Positions 8,366 through 16,352 of a stretch of 48,684 bases of DNA are shown piece by piece. A program made the translations under genes and the position numbers. The DNA is from Aeriscardovia sp. (GTDB lineage Bacteria; Actinomycetota; Actinomycetes; Actinomycetales; Bifidobacteriaceae): positions 1 to 48,684 of the forward strand of contig JAGBRC010000019.1 in the NCBI GenBank assembly GCA_017632535.1. Direction: 5' to 3'. The notes under the pieces are model-generated. The model ran no database searches and had not been told where the DNA came from. It saw only the letters and a program-made list of their open reading frames with translations. Position 1 is the stretch's first letter. Every line of letters begins with the position of its first letter.

Positions 8366-10334
8366 TGGCCCGGCAGGAGTCGGGAAAAGCACCATTTCAA
8401 AGATGCTGGCGGAAAAGTACGGCCTTCTCTACTTAAACACCGGAAACATCTACCGGGCGGCCTGCCTATACAGCATGCGGAAAGATGCGGAAGGGAAAGA
8501 TGAAAAAATTCAAGCCACCCTCTCCCTGTTCGCTGGCAGTCTTTCTCTCTCCGAGGGCGGTTCAAAAGTGCTTATAGACGGAGAAGACATATCTTCAAAG
8601 CTGCGCGAAAAGGAGATTTCTGAAAACGTCTCAGCCTTCTCCTCCATAAGGGAGATACGCGATATCCTAAACCACTTCTTCAGGCGCCAGATAGCCGAGG
8701 CACAAAAGGAGCACAGGGGGGTGGTGCTGGAAGGAAGGGACGCCACTACGGCTATAGCCCCCAAGGCGGACCTGCGCCTGCTCCTCACGGCTTCCAAGGC
8801 CGCAAGGCGCGAACGGCGCAGAAGCGAAGGCGTGGAAGACGACGTCTCTTCCAGGGACGCTTCCGATCTGCTGACTACAAACTTTCTCTCTCCCGCTCCG
8901 GGCGTTATAGAGATAGACACCACGCATATGGACGCCGAGCAGGTCTTTTCCCTTATCTGCGCCATGATAGACAAAGACAACCTCGTCGAAGAGGCGGGGG
9001 CCAAAGAACAGGCCGAGGCAGAGGAGGAAGTGGGGCAGGAGGCTCTGGATGTCGCCATCGTGGGACGCCCCAACGTGGGCAAGAGCACGCTTGCAAACCG
9101 AATCTGCGGCAGCAGGCGCTCGATAATTTCGGATCTCCCCAATGCCACCCGCGACAGGGTCGTCCAGAGAACCGAATGGAGAGGGAAGCCGCTCGATATT
9201 GTAGACACCGCCGGCTGGAACGAAGGCCCTGGAGAGATCGCTGAAAGGACTTTGGAGCAGACGCAGCTGGCCGTGCAGAAGGCAGACGCTGTCATACTTG
9301 TAGTGGACGCCGCTTCTCCCCTCACCACCCTCGACCGCCAAATCGCCTCAATTTTGAGAAAAAGTGGAGTTCCGACGGTCTTGGCCGTAAATAAGGCGGA
9401 TTCCTCCCTCCAGGAAGCTGCGGCTGGAGAAGGCTGGAAGCTGGGACTGGGAGAACCTATGCCTATTTCAGCCCTTCACGGCAGAGGCATAGGGGATCTT
9501 TTAGACCTCGTCCTCGAAAAGGCTAAAGGGGGCAAAAAGAGAGATCCCGGGGAGGGACTGCCCAAAATGGCCATCGTGGGACGCCCCAACGTGGGCAAGA
9601 GCACACTTTTGAACCAACTTACCGGAGAAGACAGGGCAGTCGTGAGCGGGGAGGCCGGAACCACTAGAGACAGCGTGGACGAGGTGGCCCAGATTGGGTC
9701 AAAGCCATGGCTTCTCATCGACACTGCCGGAATTTCCCGCAGGCCCAATATGGCCGAAGGAATAGAGTACTACTCCTTCATCCGCAGCCAAAACGCTATA
9801 GACAGGTCGGAGGTGTGCCTGGTGCTGCTAGATTCCACGCGCCCCCTCTCTAAGCAGGATCTGAAGGTGGTAAACAGGGTGCAGGAGGCCGGCAAAGGCC
9901 TTGTGATAGTCCTCAACAAGTGGGACGGGGCCGACAGGGAGCAGAAGGCCACGGCAGAGGATTGGGACGCAGTGCTTCCCTATTGGGCACAAAAGATACG
10001 CGCTTCGGCTATGACGGGTTGGCATGTACAAAAGATCGCCCCCGCAGCCGAGGAAGCCCTTTTGTCTAGATCCAAGAGGATTGCTACCCATCAGCTCAAT
10101 CAGTTTGTCTCCTCCTTCCAGATTGCCCATCCCCATCCCCTGAGGTCTGGAAAGCAGCCCAGGATCTTATTTGCGGTGCAGGCTCAGTCCATGCCTCCCC
10201 AGTTCATACTCTTTGTCAACCATCTCCTGGACGCCTCCTACCTGCGCCACTTTGAAAAGCAGCTCAGATCTCAGTTTGGATTTGAGGGAAGTCCCATAGC
10301 CTTTAAACAGAAGATCCGCGAGAAAAAGGCATAG
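8349..10334 (+). CDS. cmk-der: Fused cytidylate kinase / ribosome-assembly GTPase Der
   Basis: A 661-residue two-function protein. Residues 1 to about 215 are CMP kinase (P-loop AIDGPAGVGKST, and GRDATTAIAPKADLRLLLTA), which makes CDP. A Glu/Ala-rich linker follows, then Der (EngA) with two GTPase domains, each with GRPNVGKST (about residues 238 and 410), DTAG and NKxD motifs, and a C-terminal KH-like domain. Der acts in 50S subunit assembly. The TTG at 8349 has AAGGAAG seven bases upstream and places the P-loop at the N terminus; the in-frame TTG at 8322 is less likely. Cmk-Der fusions are known in bifidobacteria. The two Der P-loops share 35 identical bases (see findings). Confidence 0.95.
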   Translation: MIIAIDGPAGVGKSTISKMLAEKYGLLYLNTGNIYRAACLYSMRKDAEGKDEKIQATLSLFAGSLSLSEGGSKVLIDGEDISSKLREKEISENVSAFSSIREIRDILNHFFRRQIAEAQKEHRGVVLEGRDATTAIAPKADLRLLLTASKAARRERRRSEGVEDDVSSRDASDLLTTNFLSPAPGVIEIDTTHMDAEQVFSLICAMIDKDNLVEEAGAKEQAEAEEEVGQEALDVAIVGRPNVGKSTLANRICGSRRSIISDLPNATRDRVVQRTEWRGKPLDIVDTAGWNEGPGEIAERTLEQTQLAVQKADAVILVVDAASPLTTLDRQIASILRKSGVPTVLAVNKADSSLQEAAAGEGWKLGLGEPMPISALHGRGIGDLLDLVLEKAKGGKKRDPGEGLPKMAIVGRPNVGKSTLLNQLTGEDRAVVSGEAGTTRDSVDEVAQIGSKPWLLIDTAGISRRPNMAEGIEYYSFIRSQNAIDRSEVCLVLLDSTRPLSKQDLKVVNRVQEAGKGLVIVLNKWDGADREQKATAEDWDAVLPYWAQKIRASAMTGWHVQKIAPAAEEALLSRSKRIATHQLNQFVSSFQIAHPHPLRSGKQPRILFAVQAQSMPPQFILFVNHLLDASYLRHFEKQLRSQFGFEGSPIAFKQKIREKKA

Positions 10335-10404
10335 CGTCTGGCGATGGGGCGGAAAATGCCTGTATTCTAGAAATATCCGATTTGCCGGTCAGAAAAGAGA
10401 TTTT

Positions 10405-11805
10405 ATGACTCTACAAGAATGCGTTAGCAAGATGCGCGCCCAAGGAGAAAGGGAAAGCGAAATAGACGCTTTCAGCCACCTTTTCCGCGCCTTCTCAGAA
10501 CAGGATGGAGATCACTGGATTAGGGAGGAGGACATAGAGCCTCTGGGAAGGGTGACGAGCATCCGCGACATCGTCTCGGAAAAGGCCGACCCCTCGGCCC
10601 TGGCCAGCACCGCCTTCATCAAGCTCAATGGTGGCCTAGGGACCTCTATGGGCCTTAGCGCCCCCAAGTCCAGCCTTCCGGTGGCAGAGAAGGGCGGAGA
10701 GGAACTTACTTTTTTGGACGTTATCGTCCGGCAAATCCAAATCGCACGTCAAAGGCTCGGGGCCCAGTTTCCCCTAATCTTCATGGACTCCTTGCACACT
10801 TCATCTTTGACCCTAGCAGAGGTGGAGAAGCTGGAGTTTTCCAATCCCGACAGAATCCCTCTCGAGATTCTTCAAAACAGGGAGCCAAAGCTCCTCGCAA
10901 ACGGGCAGCCCGCCTCCTGGCCTAAAAATCCCTCGCTCGAGTGGTGCCCTATGGGGCACGGAGACATTTTCAACGTTCTCTACACTTCCGGCATCCTCCC
11001 ACTCCTGTTGGATAAGGGTATAAAGTATCTTTTCATTTCCAATTGCGACAACCTCGGAGCCAGGCCCTCCACCAAGATCGCAAGCTACTTCGCCTCTTCC
11101 CCTGCGTCTTTCATGATGGAAGTTGCCAGGCGCACCCCCTCCGATGTCAAGGGAGGGCAGATTGTAAGGGACAAGTACTCCGGAAGGCTGATGCTCAGGG
11201 AAATGAGCCAGGTGGCCCCTGAAGACATGAAGTTCGCCTCCGACATTTCCCGGCACATGTATTTCAATACCAACAATCTCTGGATCAAAGTCGAAGACCT
11301 CAAAGAAAGACTGGATGAGGCAAAGGGAGTCTTTGACTTTCCGCTCATTGTGAACAAAAAAACCGTGGATCCCACAGATCCCTCTTCCCTTCCCGTAGTG
11401 CAGCTGGAAACGGCGATGGGATCTATAATTAGCAAATTTCCCGCCTCGTCGTGCCTGGAGGTGGACAGGCCCCGATTCTTGCCTGTAAAGACTACAGAAG
11501 ACCTGTTTGTCATGCGCTCCAACCGATTCCATCTGACCGATCTATATGAAATGGAGGATGGAGACTATCATTTGCCGCGAGTCATTTTGGACAAGCGGTA
11601 TTACAAGCTCGTTTCCGACTTTGACAAGCGCATTCCTTCCATCCCTTCCCTGGCGGCCGCAGCCAGCGTGAAAATTGAGGGGGATTGGACCTTTGGTAAA
11701 GACGTGTCGTTTTTTGGCAACGTCCTTCTTAAAGACAACAGGAAGAAGAACTTTGTGCCTGACGGCTCTTTCGTAGGGGATCGGGGGGTGGAGGCAACTC
11801 ATTAA
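10405..11805 (+). CDS. UTP--glucose-1-phosphate uridylyltransferase, UGP2 type
   Basis: Makes UDP-glucose from glucose-1-phosphate and UTP; in bifidobacteria this serves galactose and lacto-N-biose metabolism as well as envelope polysaccharides. The 466-residue protein is of the eukaryote-like UDPGP class, not the GalU class: it has the nucleotide-binding motif KLNGGLGTSMGL (about 73-84), WCPMGHGDIF, and FISNCDNLGA with the metal-binding Asp, and a C-terminal left-handed beta-helix region (KIEGDWTFGKDVSFFGNV). ATG at 10405 is preceded by an AGAAAAGAG stretch. A 70-base spacer separates it from cmk-der, so it may have its own promoter. Confidence 0.93.
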   Translation: MTLQECVSKMRAQGERESEIDAFSHLFRAFSEQDGDHWIREEDIEPLGRVTSIRDIVSEKADPSALASTAFIKLNGGLGTSMGLSAPKSSLPVAEKGGEELTFLDVIVRQIQIARQRLGAQFPLIFMDSLHTSSLTLAEVEKLEFSNPDRIPLEILQNREPKLLANGQPASWPKNPSLEWCPMGHGDIFNVLYTSGILPLLLDKGIKYLFISNCDNLGARPSTKIASYFASSPASFMMEVARRTPSDVKGGQIVRDKYSGRLMLREMSQVAPEDMKFASDISRHMYFNTNNLWIKVEDLKERLDEAKGVFDFPLIVNKKTVDPTDPSSLPVVQLETAMGSIISKFPASSCLEVDRPRFLPVKTTEDLFVMRSNRFHLTDLYEMEDGDYHLPRVILDKRYYKLVSDFDKRIPSIPSLAAAASVKIEGDWTFGKDVSFFGNVLLKDNRKKNFVPDGSFVGDRGVEATH

Positions 11806-11849
11806 TTACTCCGAAAAAAGGCATAAAATTATGAGTAGTTGCTTTTTTT
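11794..11849 (+). terminator. Possible intrinsic terminator after the UGPase gene
   Basis: gcaactcat (11794-11802) can pair with atgagtagttgc (11831-11842) with a two-base bulge, followed by seven T (11843-11849). The loop is long (28 bases) and the 5' arm lies inside the last codons of the UGPase gene, so this is only a moderate candidate. Confidence 0.35.
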
Positions 11850-11869
11850 AGCGGAGGATTTGAGAGCAG

Positions 11870-13600
11870 ATGGCACAGAGGACCTCTAACGGCAGGCGCC
11901 GCTTTTCAGACAAAGGGGGAAAGCACGAACTAGACGTCTTGGCCGTCCTCTCATCAGCCTTTCCGCAATGGCTTACCAGTCGGCAAATCGCCCAGAGGGT
12001 CAAGGCGTATGCCGATTCTTATGGAGAGCTGGCAGATCAAGCCGCCAAGGCCGCTTTTGCAAAGCAGTTTCAAAGGGATCGGGCCAAGCTTTCGGCTATG
12101 GGGATAGTGATAGAGTCAAGGCAGCCCGAGTACTCTCCCAAAACCGACAGCCAGGATTTTGCCTCTTACAGGCTGAGGCTGGGAAATGAGCCCAAGATAC
12201 GCATACATTTCGAACAGGAGGATATCCCCGTCCTGGCAGTCGCCAATTATTTTGTCCAATCTCTTGCCCACGCTCAGGACTTTCCTGCAGACATTTCTAA
12301 AGAGCCCGCTCTTGGCCTAGATTCTATAGCTCCGGGCCTTGGGATGCAGAAGATCCCTATGGACCTAATAGAGGCCCTCGCCTCTAGAAAGTATGCCGCC
12401 ACGGTAGAAATTAATGGCGAAAAAATAAATGTGGTGTACGCTGATTCAGATGACCTGGCGACTTTTATGCTCGAGCATCCTTCTTCCAGAATCCTCACTC
12501 CTTTTGAGGCCAAGGAAGCCTATAAGAAGAGGTTGGAAGCCGCAATCAGACTGGGCCTGATGGAAACAGAGGAAGGGGAAAGCCGGCCCATTGAAAAGAA
12601 GAAGGGCCGTCCTGAGCAGCCGCGCTTCCTTTTCCAGACCGAGTCCGAAGTGGACAGGCGTCTAAAGCTTCTCCTATTTTTATCGGCGCACATGGGAGTC
12701 AGATATTCTTTGAAAGATTTGGCCCGCCAATTTATAGGGTTTTCAGACAAGGAAGAAGAGAAAAAGGCGATCGATCTTATAAGGCGCGATATCGGCATTC
12801 TCAGTACCGTTTCCGACGACGGGGAAATTGCAGGATCGCAGTTTTTTGACGTCGATTGGGACCTACTGGAACAAAAAGGGATAGTGAAGACCACAAATTC
12901 CCTCGGACTGGAAAGGCTGGCCGGAATCCCTCCGCAGTACGCCAGCCTTTTGGCCGCCGCCGTCCACTATCTTTCTCGCTCCTCCTTCCTTTCCCCCGAA
13001 GGAAAAGCTTCAGCAGAAAGGCTTGGAAAGTACCTGCGTCAATATACGACTCCCGGATCTGTTCCCTGGTTGAGCCTAACTGGGTGCGAAGTTGAACCTG
13101 TGCTCCTACCTGCGATCCGTGAGATTGCTAGGGAAAAAGGGAGCCTGGAGGTCGAGTGGTCAGATGCGGCTGGAGAAAAGTGCAAAAAGCGGATCTTTAT
13201 TGACAGAATTGTGGTGGATGAAGGCATTTACTGGCTGGTAGGAAGGGATGAAGAGGGACAGCCCCAAAATCTAAGGATTTCCGCCATTTCCAGAATCCGA
13301 CCCCTTGCAGAAAAAGCGCCTGCGAATTCCGCTCCTGCAGCCTTCCGGGGAGAAGGAAAGAGGATGCCTGTGAGCTTTGTATGCGACAACACTCTTCTAG
13401 GACAAATTTCCGAGTTTCCTGAAGCCAGGATTGAAGAAGCTGGAGATGAAAAGCTCAAGGTATATATGACAGTAAGCCATGACAGCTGGTTTGTAGCTTT
13501 TTGCATCTCCCATTCCAAGCATATCGTCTCTGTGGGCCCTAAAAGTATAAGAGATTTGGTAGTGGCTAGAGCAAAAAGAGAATTAAGCGTAGTGCAATAA
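11870..13600 (+). CDS. pafBC: WYL-domain transcriptional regulator, fused PafB-PafC type
   Basis: A 576-residue protein that reads as two tandem HTH-WYL units. The first unit has a winged-helix region with TSRQIAQRVKAYADSY and FQRDRAKLSAMGI (about 35-90), as in PafB. The second has RRLKLLLFLSAHMGVRYSLKD and LIRRDIGILSTV (about 260-330), as in PafC, and a WYL core near the C terminus written YWLVGRDEEGQPQNLRISAI. In mycobacteria PafBC activates DNA-damage genes independently of LexA/RecA. No Pup-proteasome genes and no tatAC flank it here, unlike the usual actinobacterial neighbourhood. The start ATG has a GGAGG 12 bases upstream. Regulatory targets are not visible. Confidence 0.82.
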   Translation: MAQRTSNGRRRFSDKGGKHELDVLAVLSSAFPQWLTSRQIAQRVKAYADSYGELADQAAKAAFAKQFQRDRAKLSAMGIVIESRQPEYSPKTDSQDFASYRLRLGNEPKIRIHFEQEDIPVLAVANYFVQSLAHAQDFPADISKEPALGLDSIAPGLGMQKIPMDLIEALASRKYAATVEINGEKINVVYADSDDLATFMLEHPSSRILTPFEAKEAYKKRLEAAIRLGLMETEEGESRPIEKKKGRPEQPRFLFQTESEVDRRLKLLLFLSAHMGVRYSLKDLARQFIGFSDKEEEKKAIDLIRRDIGILSTVSDDGEIAGSQFFDVDWDLLEQKGIVKTTNSLGLERLAGIPPQYASLLAAAVHYLSRSSFLSPEGKASAERLGKYLRQYTTPGSVPWLSLTGCEVEPVLLPAIREIAREKGSLEVEWSDAAGEKCKKRIFIDRIVVDEGIYWLVGRDEEGQPQNLRISAISRIRPLAEKAPANSAPAAFRGEGKRMPVSFVCDNTLLGQISEFPEARIEEAGDEKLKVYMTVSHDSWFVAFCISHSKHIVSVGPKSIRDLVVARAKRELSVVQ

Positions 13601-14009
13601 GCCGGATTTTAGAAATTTTTAGGGTTTTTCAATAAATTCTGGTCTTTTCTTTTATTTTCATGGATTTGAAAGTACCGTCCCCACCTCCCCCAAGTTGAAT
13701 AGAGATGGCACAGTGACATCCAATCTTTAAGCCTTCCCTTTTCCCAAGACGGGAAATCTACAACGGCTAGGACCTTATCCTCATCTGTTGGGGCAATCCT
13801 TCTCTCTGGGACCGGGGCGGCATTACTTTTAGGACGTTGTAAGAAAGGGTAGGGTCTTAAAAATTCGAGATTCCTTATCAGAGTTGATTTGAAATATTTA
13901 GTCCTTATCGACACATAATAAAATGAAGAGAAAGCCGCACACAGATTCAATAAAGCAACGCAGGACTTCTGGGATGAATGCTTTATCGTAAATAATCGGA
14001 AGGGAGAAA
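13601..14009. other. 409-base AT-rich gap without a supported gene
   Basis: This is the longest stretch without a convincing gene. It is visibly richer in A and T than its flanks. One 113-residue frame runs on the minus strand (13609-13950) but begins with TTG, has no ribosome-binding site and resembles no family I know. I do not see a tRNA, tmRNA or SRP RNA pattern, nor a clear terminator. It probably carries the promoter for the small gene at 14010 and rbpA; a decayed gene is possible. Confidence 0.5.
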
Positions 14010-14240
14010 GTGTTTTTTAAAAGCGCCAAGAGGCTGAAAAAAAATATAGATAACTTAAGATCGTCAATCCATATAGATCCAATACGCCCTAATCCCCCAT
14101 CCGCTCCCCAGAAAAGCTCAATAGAAAAGCCTCTCGAAGAGAGCGTAGAGGAATACGTTCGGGCTCATGCCGCGCTAAAACGGAGACGAAAAGAGAAGAG
14201 ACTTGAGAGGCTGAAGAGGTTCATAGAAGCGCAGGAATAA
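14010..14240 (+). CDS. Small basic protein upstream of rbpA, unknown
   Basis: A 76-residue frame starting at GTG 14010 with AAGGGAG five to ten bases upstream. The N terminus is basic and slightly amphipathic (FFKSAKRLKKNIDNL), the middle is Pro/Ser-rich, and the C-terminal ~35 residues form a highly charged probable helix or coiled coil (AHAALKRRRKEKRLERLKRF). There is no signal peptide. I do not recognise the family. It ends 56 bases before rbpA and could be co-transcribed with it; a nucleic-acid or ribosome/RNA-polymerase partner would fit the charge but is speculation. Confidence 0.6.
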   Translation: MFFKSAKRLKKNIDNLRSSIHIDPIRPNPPSAPQKSSIEKPLEESVEEYVRAHAALKRRRKEKRLERLKRFIEAQE

Positions 14241-14296
14241 AATTTCAAAAGCAAACGTTAAAACTATTCCGCAACGGTTTTAGAGAAAGGAAGATG

Positions 14297-14641
14297 ATGG
14301 CCGAGAGAAGCCTCAGAGGCAGGAGCATAGGAGCAAAGAGCCTGGAATCGGAGAATGGCGTACCTCTGGCAGACAGGAAAAAAATCGTGTACGTATGCCC
14401 TAAAGGACATAGGACGATTGTGCCCTTTGCCGCCCAAGCCACTGTGCCGACTACTTGGTTTTGCCACTGTGGCCTGACATGCGTTCAAGAGGATCGTCAG
14501 GGAGATCCTTTAGAAGGCGGAAAGGCTAAAAGATCTCACTACGATATGCTCCTTGAAAGGCGCACGGAAAAAGAGCTCCAGGAGCTGCTCGCAAGGAAGA
14601 TAGAGGAGCACGAGATGGGGGGATTATCCGACTACGACTGA
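14297..14641 (+). CDS. rbpA: RNA polymerase-binding protein RbpA
   Basis: Actinobacteria-specific general transcription factor that binds RNA polymerase and the principal sigma factor and stabilises the open complex. The 114-residue protein has the start MAERSLRGRSIGAKSLES, a central beta fold with CPKGH and WFCHCGLTC, and the C-terminal sigma-interaction helix HYDMLLERRTEKELQELL. Two adjacent ATGs exist (14294, 14297); the second gives the usual MAERSLRG start and a better distance from AAAGGAAG. The C terminus (GGLSDYD) overlaps the convergent FHA gene by 10 bases. This gene is the strongest single taxonomic marker in the window. Confidence 0.93.
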   Translation: MAERSLRGRSIGAKSLESENGVPLADRKKIVYVCPKGHRTIVPFAAQATVPTTWFCHCGLTCVQEDRQGDPLEGGKAKRSHYDMLLERRTEKELQELLARKIEEHEMGGLSDYD

Positions 14642-15057
14642 TCCTTTAAGTAAAAGAGCATCTTAAAGCGGCCTATCATAATGGCGTCGCCGCTGTGAAG
14701 TTCAAGGCTGTCTATGCGGGCGCCATTTACATAGGTGCCATTCAAAGAATCTAGATCTTTGAGAACGTAGGTCCCTCCGACCTTTGTAAAGAGGGCGTGC
14801 CGCCTGGAAACAGTGGGATCGTCCAAAAGGATATCGGCTTTCATGCTGCGGCCCACGCTTATTGAGGGTTCGTCCAGCAAATACCTCACATTTTGAGAGA
14901 AGCCGCTGACTGCAATTAGAAGGGCGTTGCCCTCTGTGAGCTTGTCCATGACTTCGAGGTCCTGGCCTGTCAAAGCCCCCTCTTTGGCCAGGGAGGCGGG
15001 AACCTTTACCGGGGGGAGGCCTATGACGGTGCGCTCCGCCTCTCTTTCTTCATCCAT
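14632..15057 (-). CDS. FHA-domain protein (GarA/OdhI-like size)
   Basis: A 141-residue protein with a single C-terminal forkhead-associated domain that binds phosphothreonine. Conserved positions are visible: SVGRS, SRRHALF and SLNGTYVNG. A ~60-residue N-terminal part contains ERTVIGLPPVK. In mycobacteria and corynebacteria the similarly sized GarA/OdhI controls central metabolism and is found near pgsA genes, which fits the position here: its start is 2 bases after the pgsA stop. The classical ETTS phospho-motif is not present, so equivalence to GarA is uncertain. The frame extends upstream into pgsA, but the ATG at 15057 just after the pgsA stop is the natural start. Confidence 0.8.
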   Translation of the reverse strand: MDEEREAERTVIGLPPVKVPASLAKEGALTGQDLEVMDKLTEGNALLIAVSGFSQNVRYLLDEPSISVGRSMKADILLDDPTVSRRHALFTKVGGTYVLKDLDSLNGTYVNGARIDSLELHSGDAIMIGRFKMLFYLKDQS

Positions 15058-15059
15058 CC

Positions 15060-15659
15060 TTAATGCTTTCTTTTCTTTAGCAGAGACATCCCCTGCGCTA
15101 TGTATACCAGCCCCGCCATCCAGTAGAGGCCGATTCCCCAGTAGCAGCTGGCCATTCCAAAGCAATAGAAGGATAGAGAAGCCAAAGATCCCGTGGGAAT
15201 TACGTGGGATATTATGAGGCACGGGATAGCTACAAGGATGACGAATGTGCCCACCTTTCCCACAAAGTGGACTGGCAGGGGCCCGTATCCGTTATTGGCT
15301 AAAATCAGCACTTCGATTCCAATGACAAAATCCCTGCAGCAAATCACTATCAGAATCCACCATGGCAAAAGATGCACTACAGCCAGGGCTACACAGGAAC
15401 AAATAATGAGAAGCCTGTCGGCTATGGGGTCAAGAATTTGTCCCAATACTGTGACTTGGTCAAATTTCCTGGCCACATATCCGTCCACACCGTCAGAAAT
15501 GCCCGAAAGCGCCATGAGAAGAAGAGACCACAAGAGGTGGTTGGAACCTATGAGCCAGGCTATCACCGGTATGGAGGCTATGCGCAGGAAACTTATGAAG
15601 TTCGGCACAGTCCAGACATGTCTGGAAACTTCCACGCTCCGGGTCTCTAAATCTGGCAT
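15060..15659 (-). CDS. pgsA: CDP-alcohol phosphatidyltransferase (phosphatidylglycerophosphate synthase)
   Basis: Integral membrane enzyme of phospholipid synthesis that probably condenses CDP-diacylglycerol with glycerol-3-phosphate. The 199-residue protein starts MPDLETRSVEVSRHVWTVPN and has the CDP-alcohol transferase signature in DGVDGYVARKF followed by GQILDPIADRLL, with all four metal-binding Asp positions. About five or six hydrophobic spans are visible. Start ATG is 3 bases after the rpe stop, so rpe, pgsA and the FHA gene form one minus-strand unit. Related family members make phosphatidylinositol phosphate or cardiolipin, so the alcohol acceptor is not certain. Confidence 0.88.
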   Translation of the reverse strand: MPDLETRSVEVSRHVWTVPNFISFLRIASIPVIAWLIGSNHLLWSLLLMALSGISDGVDGYVARKFDQVTVLGQILDPIADRLLIICSCVALAVVHLLPWWILIVICCRDFVIGIEVLILANNGYGPLPVHFVGKVGTFVILVAIPCLIISHVIPTGSLASLSFYCFGMASCYWGIGLYWMAGLVYIAQGMSLLKKRKH

Positions 15660-15662
15660 GTT

Positions 15663-16319
15663 TCAGGCTCTTTCCGCTATTTCCCTTAATTCCTTTATGG
15701 CTTGGGCGCGATCCTCCTCGCCATAAATGGCAGAACCGGCCACAACAATGTCGGCCCCCGCCCTGCAGGCCGGCCTTATTGTCTCTTTGTTTATTCCTCC
15801 GTCTATTTCTATCTTAGTATTTAGCCCTCTATCTTTTATTTCCCCTTTAAGGTGCTCGAGCTTAGAAAGCTGAGAGGAAAGGAATTTTTGACCTCCAAAT
15901 CCTGGTTCTACGCTCATTATGAGGACCGAGTCGAATTCATCCAAAATGCTTAAAAGACCGTCAAGCCCGACCGCGGGATTTAAAGCGCAGCAGGCTTTTA
16001 TCCCCTTTGCCCGGATTCGCCTAGCGAGCCTGATGGGCGCCTGGGCGGCTTTGAGATGGAAAGTTATGCTTTCCACGTTTTCAAAGGCGTAGTCGAGGGC
16101 GAAGACGTCAGGAGAATCTATCATGAGGTGCACATCCAGAGGAAGGGGGGAGACCTGGGCGATTCTTTTGACCACCGGGGTACCGATAGTCAGATTTGGG
16201 ACAAAGTGGGCATCCATGACGTCCACGTGTATAAGATCAGCGCTTTTTACGGCCTCAAGATCAGACTGAAGGTTGCAAAAGTCCGCTGAAAGAATGCTGG
16301 GAGCGATTTTTATATCCAT
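15663..16319 (-). CDS. rpe: Ribulose-phosphate 3-epimerase
   Basis: Interconverts ribulose-5-phosphate and xylulose-5-phosphate, feeding the pentose phosphate pathway and, in bifidobacteria, the phosphoketolase shunt. The TIM-barrel signatures are clear: IAPSILSADF at the N terminus, HVDVMDAHFVPNLTIG, HLMI, VEPGFGGQKF and EIDGGINKET. I place the start at ATG 16319 (MDIKIAPSILS, 218 residues); an upstream in-frame TTG at 16352 would add eleven residues not found in the family. It lies downstream of the acyltransferase and upstream of pgsA on the minus strand. Confidence 0.94.
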   Translation of the reverse strand: MDIKIAPSILSADFCNLQSDLEAVKSADLIHVDVMDAHFVPNLTIGTPVVKRIAQVSPLPLDVHLMIDSPDVFALDYAFENVESITFHLKAAQAPIRLARRIRAKGIKACCALNPAVGLDGLLSILDEFDSVLIMSVEPGFGGQKFLSSQLSKLEHLKGEIKDRGLNTKIEIDGGINKETIRPACRAGADIVVAGSAIYGEEDRAQAIKELREIAERA

Positions 16320-16352
16320 AAGCGATGATTTTATTTCCAGGCTTGGCGCCAA

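Noticed and set aside
13609-13950. 113-residue minus-strand frame in the AT-rich gap
   Set aside because: TTG start without a ribosome-binding site, no recognisable motif, and composition unlike the neighbouring genes. Kept only as an unexplained gap.
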